Shown: one piece after another, positions 6,562 to 13,938 of the stretch
Layout: each line of letters begins with the position of its first letter
How positions within the stretch are numbered: the first letter of the stretch is position 1
Assembly (NCBI GenBank): GCA_036741235.1
Contig: DAINSQ010000048.1
Location: 1 to 28,687 of the forward strand
Length of the DNA stretch: 28,687 nucleotides
Direction of reading: 5' to 3'
DNA from: JABWBR01 sp036741235
GTDB lineage: Bacteria > Bacteroidota > Bacteroidia > Chitinophagales > Saprospiraceae
Made by a program: the position numbers and the translations under genes
Notes under the pieces: generated by a model
The model's input: the letters and a program-made list of their open reading frames with translations, nothing else
The model's database searches: none
What the model was told of the DNA's origin: nothing

Positions 6562-6969
6562 ATGAAAATCGCCGTATTCCGCCGGGCGCACTTCAACGCC
6601 GCCCACCGCCTGCACAACCCCGCCTGGAGTGACGAAAAAAACCAGGCCGTATTCGGACTGTGCAATAACCCCAATTACCACGGCCACAATTACGAACTGG
6701 AAGTCAAAGTAGTCGGCGAAGTGGATCCCGAAACAGGCTATGTGATCGATATGAGCGAACTCAAACGCCTCATCTACGAGGAAATCGAGCAACGCTTCGA
6801 CCACAAAAACCTCAACCTCGATGTACCCGAATTTCAATCGCTGATTCCTTCCGCCGAACATATTTGTTTCGTAATTTGGCAACTCCTCCGCCAACGCCTC
6901 CCCAATAAGCTCGACCTGACGGTGCGCCTCTACGAAACTCCCCGGAATTATGTGGAGTATCCGGCGTAG
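6562..6969 (+). CDS. 6-pyruvoyl-tetrahydropterin synthase, animal-like
   Basis: 135 residues. The family uses zinc to convert 7,8-dihydroneopterin triphosphate to 6-pyruvoyl-tetrahydropterin or, in QueD relatives, to 6-carboxy-tetrahydropterin. Visible residues are zinc ligands His15, His40 and His42 (NYHGHNYELE), catalytic Cys34, Asp80 and His81 (FDHKNLNLD), and pterin anchor Glu125 (YETPRNY). Adding 8 to each gives the rat PTPS positions recalled from the literature (23, 48, 50, 42, 88, 89, 133), so spacing is conserved with no net indel. The GLCNNPNYHGHNY segment also resembles the animal enzyme more than bacterial QueD, which has a shorter Cys-to-HGH spacing. The ATG at 6562 starts immediately before the conserved fold. 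No pterin or queuosine gene is adjacent, so the end product remains open. Confidence 0.85.
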   Translation: MKIAVFRRAHFNAAHRLHNPAWSDEKNQAVFGLCNNPNYHGHNYELEVKVVGEVDPETGYVIDMSELKRLIYEEIEQRFDHKNLNLDVPEFQSLIPSAEHICFVIWQLLRQRLPNKLDLTVRLYETPRNYVEYPA

Positions 6970-7012
6970 GGGGAGGGGGCGACTTGGAGAGGGGGCGACT
7001 TGGAGAGGGGGC

Positions 7013-7325
7013 GAGCTTTGCGACTTTTTCAATTTTTGCCGGTCGTTGAGCGGAGTCGAAACGGCGANNNNNNNNNNNNNNNNNNNNNNNNNNNNNNNNN
7101 NNNNNNNNNNNNNNNNNNNNNNNNNNNNNNNNNNNNNNNNNNNNNNNNNNNNNNNNNNNNNNNNNNNGAGCTTTGCGACTTTTTCAATTTTTGCCGGTCG
7201 TTGAGCGGAGTCGAAACGGCGAGCTTTGCGACTTTTTCAATTTTTGCCGGTCGTTGAGCGGAGTCGAAACGGCGACTTTGCGACTTTTTCAATTTTTGCC
7301 GGTCGTTGAGCGGAGTCGAAACGGC
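7013..7325. repeat. 53-bp tandem repeat array
   Basis: Unit begins GAGCTTTGCGACTTTTTC and ends GAGCGGAGTCGAAACGGC. Copies lie at 7013-7065, 7168-7220, 7221-7273 and 7274-7325 (the last 52 bases, slightly altered at its start). The N gap lies between copies 1 and 2, so the true copy number is unknown. The end of the unit is partly self-complementary (CGTTGA...TCGAAACG). Confidence 0.9.
7068..7167. other. Assembly gap (100 N)
   Basis: Exactly 100 N inside the 53-bp tandem array. The round size suggests a gap of unknown length rather than a measured one. The assembly probably broke on the repeat. Confidence 0.95.
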
Positions 7326-7388
7326 GACTGTTGGACGGGTAGTGGTTTGGATGTTTTGGGCTCCAAGCCTTAGTGGTACTTCGTGCCC

Positions 7389-7446
7389 TTTGAGCCTTTG
7401 TGGCAAAAAACCGGGACATAAGCTAATTCTTTAACAAAGGCTCAAA
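7389..7446. repeat. 13-bp perfect inverted repeat
   Basis: TTTGAGCCTTTGT (7389-7401) and ACAAAGGCTCAAA (7434-7446) are exact reverse complements around a 32-base loop. Further matching pieces (GTGCC on the left, GGCAC on the right) extend it loosely. It looks like a dispersed palindromic element or a messenger-end structure. It has no T tract. Confidence 0.7.
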
Positions 7447-7560
7447 AACCACACAAAGGCACTAGAGTTTAGCCCTTTTGCTGGACTGTTGGACCGTGCA
7501 TAAACCCATGAGATTGGGTTGGGGTGTAGGTGTGAGGTGTGAAAGTGTGTAATAACCAAA

Positions 7561-7623
7561 CCTACAACTTACAACTTACAACCTACAACCTACAACCTAC
7601 AACGGATAACCTACAACCGAGAA
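7561..7623. repeat. Heptamer tandem repeat upstream of msrB
   Basis: Nine 7-base units, mostly CCTACAA or CTTACAA with two variants (CGGATAA, CCGAGAA). The array ends 4 bases before the msrB start codon. The same heptamers recur at 13670-13690 (inverted), 18179-18199 and 18639-18771. Confidence 0.9.
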
Positions 7624-7627
7624 TACC

Positions 7628-7993
7628 ATGACCAAACGCAATCCACTCACACCTGAAGAAGCCCGCGTAATACTCAACAAAGGCACCGAGCGGGCCTTTA
7701 CCGGAGAGTACTGGAACCACAAAGCGCCCGGCATCTATGTGTGCCGGCAATGCGAAGCGCCGCTATACCGCTCCGAAGACAAATTCGACTCGGGCTGCGG
7801 CTGGCCCAGCTTCGACGACGAAATACCAGGCGCCGTGCGCCGCGAAACCGACGCCGACGGGCGCCGCACCGAAATCCTCTGCGCCAATTGCGGCGGACAC
7901 CTGGGCCACGTCTTCCTGGGCGAAAGGTTTACACCCAAAAATACGCGCCACTGCGTCAATTCGATCTCTATGCGGTTTGTGCCTGCGTCGTAG
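7628..7993 (+). CDS. msrB: Peptide methionine (R)-S-oxide reductase
   Basis: 121 residues, the usual size of a single-domain MsrB, which reduces methionine-R-sulfoxide in proteins using thioredoxin. Catalytic Cys109 lies in RHCVNSISMRF. Cys57 in SGCGWPSF matches the resolving cysteine position of Neisseria PilB-type MsrB. Two CxxC pairs (Cys39/Cys42 and Cys85/Cys88) form the structural zinc site. The HLGHVF motif is intact. No signal peptide is seen, so it is cytoplasmic. The start codon at 7628 sits only 4 bases after a heptamer repeat tract, so the untranslated leader is repeat sequence. No msrA is nearby. Confidence 0.93.
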   Translation: MTKRNPLTPEEARVILNKGTERAFTGEYWNHKAPGIYVCRQCEAPLYRSEDKFDSGCGWPSFDDEIPGAVRRETDADGRRTEILCANCGGHLGHVFLGERFTPKNTRHCVNSISMRFVPAS

Positions 7994-8014
7994 CGGGAGG
8001 CGAGCATGTGTTAC

Positions 8015-8413
8015 TCACCACACGACCAATATTCCCTCGGCTTGGTACAGCTTTATCAGTTGATCATTGCTGATAAGCGGCATGTTTTCTGATTTGGCTA
8101 TCCTCAGTAGCATTTTATCAAATGGGTCTTTGTGGTAAGTTGCATTCAGCTGGTGGTAGGTTGCGCAGACTTCTGCTGACAACGGCATAATATCCAGCCC
8201 CATCTGTCTGCTGGCCTGTATGATATCTTCAGGCGTAATGCCGGATAAAACCAGTTTCCCTTTTGCGTATTTCATCGAAATCTCCCAAAATGAAACTGCA
8301 CTGACGACCACCTGCACGTAGGGCGATTCCAGGATTTCTCTTACCCTTTGAGACAGCTTATGGGGTTCTGCAAGCGCCCACAGCAGGGCATGGGTGTCTA
8401 ACAGGTATTTCAT
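8015..8413 (-). CDS. vapC: VapC-like PIN-domain toxin
   Basis: 132 residues. PIN-domain ribonucleases use acidic residues to hold Mg2+ or Mn2+ and cleave RNA, often tRNA. Visible residues are Asp6 in LLDTHALLW, Glu44 in SFWEISMKYAKGKL, Asp96 and Asp99 in HKDPFDKML, and Asp117 in ISND. All are present, so the toxin looks intact, unlike the PIN gene at 1486. Its ATG overlaps the stop of the antitoxin gene as ATGA (8410-8413), showing translational coupling. It ends 21 bases after msrB, so the two transcripts converge. Confidence 0.9.
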   Translation of the reverse strand: MKYLLDTHALLWALAEPHKLSQRVREILESPYVQVVVSAVSFWEISMKYAKGKLVLSGITPEDIIQASRQMGLDIMPLSAEVCATYHQLNATYHKDPFDKMLLRIAKSENMPLISNDQLIKLYQAEGILVVW

Positions 8414-8646
8414 TCGCCTAAGAATTCTTCTTCCGTCATTTTGAAATCATCATTAAAAATGATAGTTCCTTTTCCCTCTAACAACCCGAGCGGTCGTTTA
8501 TCGCCGGTTTGGGTGTAGCGGGGCACGAGGAACGCAACTATTTCTCTCTTTCTGCCATAGGCTATCGCAATTTTCTCACCCTCCAGCACTTTGTCAATGA
8601 TGGCCGAAAAGTTGGTTTTGAATTCTCCCACGGTGTACGTCAACAT
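8410..8646 (-). CDS. Phd/YefM-type antitoxin
   Basis: 78 residues from the ATG at 8644-8646. An upstream TTG-type start at 8682 is rejected because it lies over the promoter. The N-terminus MLTYTVGEFKTNFSAIIDKV is the Phd-fold DNA-binding and dimerisation segment, followed by EGEKIAIAYGRKREIVAFLVP. The acidic tail (FNDDFKMTEEEFLGE) would wrap the toxin and neutralise it. It precedes vapC with a 4-base overlap, the usual antitoxin-first order. Such antitoxins repress their own operon, and tandem 8-base repeats at the promoter are a candidate operator. Confidence 0.88.
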   Translation of the reverse strand: MLTYTVGEFKTNFSAIIDKVLEGEKIAIAYGRKREIVAFLVPRYTQTGDKRPLGLLEGKGTIIFNDDFKMTEEEFLGE

Positions 8647-8659
8647 CTTATTTTTTTTA

Positions 8660-8691
8660 CAAAAATACAATTTACTTGTCAAGTTGTCAAG
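8660..8691 (-). promoter_or_regulatory. Promoter and candidate operator of the Phd/VapC operon
   Basis: On the minus strand, TTG (8688-8690), a 20-base spacer and TATTTTTG (8660-8667) form a good Bacteroidota promoter. Two tandem copies of TTGTCAAG (plus strand 8676-8691) cover the -33 region, a plausible binding site for the antitoxin. Confidence 0.6.
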
Positions 8692-8933
8692 TTCAATCTA
8701 GCAGTAGCAAAACTGTCAGTTCTCCGGCATTTCCCCTTTATTGAAGTCGGCGCTTTGTACAATACTATACTTATCGCGATTTTCAACTTGCCTTTTGTAT
8801 AGCTCATCCGTAAATTGTTCTAAAGATTTCACACCAGATCGGTTATTTTAAAACATTAATAATTAACCGGTTAGCGGTAACGAAATGCTTCGTTGCAGTA
8901 GAGTTATCCTTTTACCCTTATAAAAGTACGCCT

Positions 8934-11078
8934 ATGAAAATGTTATCTACATTTTGCCTCATTGCTATGCTAATCCTTTGCCGGCAAATTGCCCCGGCGC
9001 AAACCGCGCTAAGCGTCAACAACCCCAACTGGTGGGGATGGGGAAACCAAGAGCAAGCTACCATCGACGACGCTACTATCGTTGTGCGCCCCAGAGGCCT
9101 GTATATGGAAGTAGGTCTCTATCTTGAATTAAGCGCTAATGGTTCCAGTCTGGAGAGTTACGACCAACTCGAACTCACGCTCGACTTCGGCCTGCCCGCC
9201 GATGCCATCATCCACGACTCCTGGCTGTGGATTGACGACCAGATCATCAAAGCCGACCTGCTCGACCGCTGGACGGCCTCGGGCATCTACGAGGAAATCG
9301 TAGACCGGGCCCAAGACCCCTCTATTTTGTACCAACTGTCGCCCACGCAATACCAGTTGCGCATTTTTCCGCTCAACAACCTCTCGCAAGGTTCCCGCAA
9401 AGTTAAAATCACCTACCTGATGCCGGTTGACTGGAGCGCCAGTACGGCCCAAATCGAGCTGCCGGTAGAAATCTTGAGATCCTCGGTGTTGGAACTGTCG
9501 ACTGTTGACCTTCGGGTATGGACCGAGGCGCCCTGGGGTAGCCCCCGGGTTTACACCCCATTAACGGGGCAAACAACAGCCCTTGATTGGGTTGATGACA
9601 ACATCTGGGGCGGCCACCAATACGCCGAACTGACCTGGGATGACCTGAAGCCCGGCTTGTCATTGGTAGTTGATGCGCCTTTTGAAAACGGCGTGTTTGT
9701 AAGCCATAGCGAAACAGAGCAAATGTACCAGTTTGCCGTTTTGCCCCGGCAAGCGCTAAACCTGGAGGGCCCTACCAGCCGCAAGGTAGTTTTTGTACTA
9801 AATTACGATTCCTATAAAACCAACAACCTGACAAAAGAAGAGATGTTGCAGACCCTTCGGCAATCGATGCTGGATATGCTCAATCCCTCTGATAGCTTCA
9901 ATTTGATTTATCAATCCACCTTGCCCGCTAACAATGCCTGGCTGCCCGCCGACGAGCAAACGATCAACAGCGTCATGGCGCCAGTGTTGGACAATCCCAA
10001 CCTCTTGACCAATTACGACGTACTGGTTACACGCCTGAATTTGGCCAACGATTATATTCAATTACATGATCAGGGCGGCGAAATCATCGCTTTGAGCAAT
10101 AGCGATTCGTATGCCGACACCTGGAGCGCCAACAATTACATTGACCAATTATTGGAAAATATTGGCGCTGATATCATCCCCATTCACATTGTCGATTACC
10201 AGAACTTCAACTACGTTATCGGCTGGTCAATTTGGAATCAAAATATCGTAGGCAATACCTATTTCTACGACAACTTAACCCGGCTCACCGGCGGCCTGTA
10301 CGAGCGAGGCGGCAGTATTTTCTATAAATTGCGACATATTCTGGAATACCTCGATGCTTTTGAAGGCATACTCGAGACCTATACCACATTTGACAACGGA
10401 TTTACCTACCAGCGCTACAACCTGGGCGGCATCGTCGACGAAGTTCCATTTGGCGCCCCCCTGCGGCAGGTCGGCAAATACCAGGGCCAATTGCCGATGC
10501 AAATCCACCTGACAGGAGAATACAACGGCGCTTTTTTCGGCGAAACCATCACCGTCGACGCCGGCCAGAGCTATCCGGTTGATACCCTGATCCGCGAAAT
10601 GTGGGCGGGCAATAGCATTCATGTCCTTCAAGGGCAGACGGCTTCTAATGTCAATATCGCAGCCGTAATTGACCGCAGCCTCGAAGAAAGGGTGCTCTCG
10701 ATATACACGGCCTTCCTTTGTCTCGAGCCCAACTTAGGCGGCGAACCCTGCCTGGAATGCATCGACGAATCAGATGATGTCATTCTGGTTGAATCTACCG
10801 AATCAGAAGAACTTGACATAATACTCAAAGCCAGCCCCAACCCCTTTGTCGACCTGGTTACCCTCACTTTATCCGGCTTGCGCTACGGCGAAACTTATCG
10901 CATGGCGATATACAACGCCCAGGGGCATATCGTGCACATTTTTGCGGAGGCAAACCCCAACGGCCTGGGCGAACTGACGCTGGAATGGGATAGCAGCGAC
11001 CACCCCGCCGGACTCTATTTCTTTGCCATAGAAGGCCAGAATGGCCGGGCGGTGATGAAATTGGTGAAACAACCGTAG
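8934..11078 (+). CDS. Secreted VIT/vWA-like protein with T9SS sorting domain
   Basis: 714 residues. A signal peptide covers about residues 1-23 (CLIAMLILCRQIAPAQ). Residues of about 45-165 look like a VIT (vault/inter-alpha-trypsin) domain: FGLPADAIIHDSWLWIDDQI, then LLDRWTASGIYEEIV, DPSILYQLSPTQYQLRIFPL and RKVKITYLMP. Residues of about 283-450 follow like a von Willebrand A domain, but the metal site is eroded: where DxSxS is expected the sequence reads LNYDSYKT. Residues of about 632-714 are a type A T9SS C-terminal sorting domain (KASPNPF at its start, AGLYFFAIEG, MKLVKQP at the end). The protein is thus exported by Sec and the type IX system to the cell surface or medium. An adhesive or surface role is likely from the domains but not proven. 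Confidence 0.8.
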   Translation: MKMLSTFCLIAMLILCRQIAPAQTALSVNNPNWWGWGNQEQATIDDATIVVRPRGLYMEVGLYLELSANGSSLESYDQLELTLDFGLPADAIIHDSWLWIDDQIIKADLLDRWTASGIYEEIVDRAQDPSILYQLSPTQYQLRIFPLNNLSQGSRKVKITYLMPVDWSASTAQIELPVEILRSSVLELSTVDLRVWTEAPWGSPRVYTPLTGQTTALDWVDDNIWGGHQYAELTWDDLKPGLSLVVDAPFENGVFVSHSETEQMYQFAVLPRQALNLEGPTSRKVVFVLNYDSYKTNNLTKEEMLQTLRQSMLDMLNPSDSFNLIYQSTLPANNAWLPADEQTINSVMAPVLDNPNLLTNYDVLVTRLNLANDYIQLHDQGGEIIALSNSDSYADTWSANNYIDQLLENIGADIIPIHIVDYQNFNYVIGWSIWNQNIVGNTYFYDNLTRLTGGLYERGGSIFYKLRHILEYLDAFEGILETYTTFDNGFTYQRYNLGGIVDEVPFGAPLRQVGKYQGQLPMQIHLTGEYNGAFFGETITVDAGQSYPVDTLIREMWAGNSIHVLQGQTASNVNIAAVIDRSLEERVLSIYTAFLCLEPNLGGEPCLECIDESDDVILVESTESEELDIILKASPNPFVDLVTLTLSGLRYGETYRMAIYNAQGHIVHIFAEANPNGLGELTLEWDSSDHPAGLYFFAIEGQNGRAVMKLVKQP

Positions 11079-11416
11079 CAGGGACTGTGTGACTGTGTGA
11101 CAATGTAGTCAACTTAAGGAAAAACTCAATAAATATTTTTTTTACCACAGAGTTAAACGGAGTGCACACAGTGTGACACAGAGCGCGATTTTGACGCTGT
11201 GATAAAAATCTAAAACTCTGTGTTACTTCGTTTTACTCCGTTTAACTCTGTGGTGAAATAATCGGCTTAAGTTGACGACATCAGACTGTGCGACTACTGG
11301 TATGTATTCATAAACCTATAAACGAACCGACAACCGACTTTTCGAACAAGGCTTGCACAGTCGCAAAGTCTGGCTGGTTTTCCTTATTTTTACCGCCTGA
11401 ACCAATTTAGGCTGTT
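11079..11416. other. Gene-free spacer dominated by an inverted repeat
   Basis: No gene is seen. The spacer contains short GACTGTGTGACTGTGTGAC-type repeats after the VIT gene, the nested inverted repeat at 11108-11276, and a CATAAACCTATAAAC motif (about 11309-11323) that recurs near 13803, 18599 and 28670. Confidence 0.6.
11108..11276. repeat. Large nested inverted repeat, MITE-like
   Basis: Outer arms GTCAACTTAAG (11108-11118) and CTTAAGTTGAC (11266-11276) match perfectly. Inner 20-bp arms start ACCACAGAG (11144-11163) and end CTCTGTGGT (11235-11254), also perfect. The central part contains further ACACAGAG and CTCTGTGT pairing. The whole unit of 169 bases could fold into one cruciform. It has no coding potential. 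Confidence 0.85.
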
Positions 11417-13663
11417 ATGAAAAAAGTATGGATTTTGTGTTGTATCGCGATCCTCGGCTATACTGCCGGCGCTATCGCCCAGAAAAAAATCACCCTCGAA
11501 GACATCTGGCAAAACCGCGTTTTGAGTCCGAAAACTGTACCTGGTTTTAATTTCCTGCAAGACGGCAAACACTTTACCCGCCTCGAAAACAACAAAATAG
11601 AACAATTCGACCTCACCACCGGCAATTGGGTGCAAACCCTGCTCGACGCCGCTGCGATCAACGGCGCCGCCGGCTTCAGTGGCGAAATCGACGACTACCA
11701 CTTCAGCGACGACGAGCAGAAAATCCTCATCGAATCGGAGCAGGCGCCCATATATCGCCATTCTTACCACGCCAAATATTACGTATACGACCGCAAGTCG
11801 AAGTCGCTGACCGCCGTATTTGACCAAGGCAAACAGCGCCTGACCACCCTCAACCCGCAGGGCGACAAGGCCGCTTTTGTGTTTGAAAATAATTTGTACA
11901 TGAAGGACCTGGCGAGCGGCCAGGTGAAACAAATAACAACCGACGGCAAAGCCAACGCCATCATCAACGGCGCTACCGACTGGGTATACGAAGAAGAATT
12001 TTCGTTTGACAAAGGCTTCCAGTGGTCGCCCGACGGCCGGCGTATCGCCTTCTACCGCTTCGACGAAACAAGGGTGCCCGAATTTACCATGACCAACTTC
12101 CGCGGCGACCTCTATCCCGAAAATGTAACCTTCAAATACCCCAAAGTAGGCCAACCCAACGCGCAGGTTACCATTCACTTGTACGAAGTGGAAACCGATA
12201 CCAAAATCGACGTGGCTACTTACCGCAACGAAGACCACTACATACCCCGCATCAAATGGACGCAGGATCCCTACAAGCTCTGCGTTTTGCGCATGAACCG
12301 CCACCAAAGCGAACTCGAACTCTTGCTGGCCGACGCCCGCAGCGGCAAAACTTCACTGCTGCTCAAAGAAACCAGCAAATATTATATCGACATTCACGAT
12401 AACCTGACTTTCCTCGACGACGGCAAACACTTCATTTGGACCAGCGAAGCCGACGGCTGGAACCATATTTACCTCTACGACCTCAACGGCAAAGTTGTGC
12501 AGCAACTTACCGGCGGGCAATATGAGGTAACGGCCTTTTACGGTGTCGACGAAAAACGCCGGCTCGTATATTACCAGGCTGCCGAAAAATCGCCGGTGGA
12601 GCGCCAGGTATATAGCGTAAGCCTCGACGGCAAACGCAAGCAACAACTGGCCGACGCCAAAGGCTGGAACGACGCCCAGTTTAGCAGCTCGTTCGACTAT
12701 TTCGTGCTCACCCATTCTACAGCCAATACGCCGGCGACTTATACCGTGTGCGACCGCGAAGGCAAAACGATACGCGTCATTGAAGACAACGCCGTGCTGC
12801 GCAACCTGCAAAAAGAATACAGCGTCTCCTCCGTCGAGTTTTTCAGCTTTATGACCTCGGAAAGTATAAGACTAAACGGCTGGATGATCAAACCCAAAGC
12901 CGGCAAGGAAAACCTGTCGTACCCCGTGCTGATGTTCGTTTACGGCGGCCCGGGCAGCCAGGAAGCCATCGACCAGTGGATGGGCGCCAACTACTGGTGG
13001 TTCCAGATGCTGGCACAACAGGGTTATATCGTGGCTTGCGTTGATAACCGCGGCACCGGCGGCAGAGGCGAAGCCTTCAAAAAAATGACCTACCTCCAGC
13101 TCGGCAAATACGAAACCATTGATCAAATCGAAGCCGCCAAATACCTGGGTACGCTGAAATTCGTGGATCCCAAGCGCATCGGCATCTTCGGCTGGAGCTA
13201 CGGCGGCTATATGTCGTCGCTGTGCCTGCTCAAAGGCGCCGATGTCTTTAAGGCCGCCATCGCTGTGGCGCCGGTGACCAACTGGAAATGGTACGATACG
13301 ATTTATACCGAGCGCTTTATGCGCACCGAACAGGAAAACCCCGACGGCTACCGCGATAATTCGCCGGTGAATTTCGCCCGCAACCTCAAAGGGCATTACC
13401 TGCTGGTACACGGCATGGGCGACGATAACGTGCATTTCCAACACGCCGCCGAGATGGTCAATGCCCTGGTGGATGCCAACAAACAATTCGATACCTATTA
13501 CTACCCCAACCGCAACCACGGCATCTACGGCGGCAATACGCGCCTGCATTTGTATACCAAAATGACCGACTTTTTGAATGACAACCTGAAAGGCCCCGTA
13601 CCCGCAAGCAAAAAAGTGCAAGGCCCGATCAAGATCGTTCCGGCAGAGGCGGTGAAGGAATAG
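11417..13663 (+). CDS. Dipeptidyl peptidase IV (S9B prolyl oligopeptidase family)
   Basis: 748 residues. It removes Xaa-Pro or Xaa-Ala dipeptides from peptide N-termini, acting in the periplasm or at the surface. A signal peptide spans residues 1-21 (CCIAILGYTAGAIAQ). The N-terminal two thirds form an eight-bladed propeller-like region containing the substrate N-terminus anchor DWVYEEEF (Glu192-Glu194). The catalytic alpha/beta hydrolase carries Ser594 (GWSYGGY), Asp669 (HGMGDDNVHF) and His701 (NRNHGIYGG), all intact and in the family order. The YGGPGSQ motif is also present. Length is normal for bacterial DPP IV. It follows the VIT gene in the same direction, but a 338-base spacer with an inverted repeat suggests its own transcript. 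It probably helps peptide feeding. Confidence 0.95.
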   Translation: MKKVWILCCIAILGYTAGAIAQKKITLEDIWQNRVLSPKTVPGFNFLQDGKHFTRLENNKIEQFDLTTGNWVQTLLDAAAINGAAGFSGEIDDYHFSDDEQKILIESEQAPIYRHSYHAKYYVYDRKSKSLTAVFDQGKQRLTTLNPQGDKAAFVFENNLYMKDLASGQVKQITTDGKANAIINGATDWVYEEEFSFDKGFQWSPDGRRIAFYRFDETRVPEFTMTNFRGDLYPENVTFKYPKVGQPNAQVTIHLYEVETDTKIDVATYRNEDHYIPRIKWTQDPYKLCVLRMNRHQSELELLLADARSGKTSLLLKETSKYYIDIHDNLTFLDDGKHFIWTSEADGWNHIYLYDLNGKVVQQLTGGQYEVTAFYGVDEKRRLVYYQAAEKSPVERQVYSVSLDGKRKQQLADAKGWNDAQFSSSFDYFVLTHSTANTPATYTVCDREGKTIRVIEDNAVLRNLQKEYSVSSVEFFSFMTSESIRLNGWMIKPKAGKENLSYPVLMFVYGGPGSQEAIDQWMGANYWWFQMLAQQGYIVACVDNRGTGGRGEAFKKMTYLQLGKYETIDQIEAAKYLGTLKFVDPKRIGIFGWSYGGYMSSLCLLKGADVFKAAIAVAPVTNWKWYDTIYTERFMRTEQENPDGYRDNSPVNFARNLKGHYLLVHGMGDDNVHFQHAAEMVNALVDANKQFDTYYYPNRNHGIYGGNTRLHLYTKMTDFLNDNLKGPVPASKKVQGPIKIVPAEAVKE

Positions 13664-13669
13664 CGGTTG

Positions 13670-13690
13670 TTGTAGGTTGTAGGTTGTAGG
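13670..13690. repeat. Heptamer repeat, inverted orientation
   Basis: Three TTGTAGG units, the reverse complement of CCTACAA, directly after the DPP IV stop codon. Confidence 0.85.
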
Positions 13691-13740
13691 TTTGTTTATA
13701 AGTTTAATAGTTTATACGACCGAGAGCGAACGAAGTGAGT

Positions 13741-13791
13741 CCCGACTAAAAGTCGGGGGAGTCCCGTACTGACCGAAGGGAAGTCGGGACT
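13741..13791. repeat. Two adjacent hairpins after DPP IV
   Basis: CCCGACT-AAA-AGTCGGG (13741-13757) is followed by AGTCCCG (13760-13766) pairing with CGGGACT (13785-13791). Arms of the two can also pair with each other. They might end the DPP IV transcript, but no T tract follows, so a dispersed repeat is as likely. Confidence 0.55.
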
Positions 13792-13938
13792 ACTTTCAGT
13801 CGCATAAACCCATAAAACCATAAACAAACAGAGAACTGATAACCAAAAAAATTTCTATTTTTACCCCATTAACTCACATTGACCTCATGGAAACGCGGGG
13901 GAGAGAAGTGAGGAGTAGATCGATTTTGCCAGTAAAAT

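Larger units (their letters stand above)
6970..7627. other. Gene-free repeat region with assembly gap
   Basis: No gene. In order: G-rich direct repeats (GGAGAGGGGGCGACTT, about 6970-7012), the 53-bp tandem array with the 100-base gap, a 13-bp inverted repeat (7389-7446), a CATAAACCCAT motif that recurs elsewhere in the window, and heptamer repeats up to 7623. Confidence 0.7.

Noticed and set aside
6950..7257. Open frames on both strands across the 53-bp repeats
   Set aside because: They translate the tandem repeat and the N gap (VERSRNG-type patterns). All frames stay open because the repeat lacks stops, which is not evidence of a gene.
12872..13621. Long minus-strand ORF inside the DPP IV gene
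   Set aside because: It is antisense to a well-conserved peptidase, and its long open frame is explained by codon bias in the real gene. The same holds for the antisense frames at 11390-12307 and 19226-20140.
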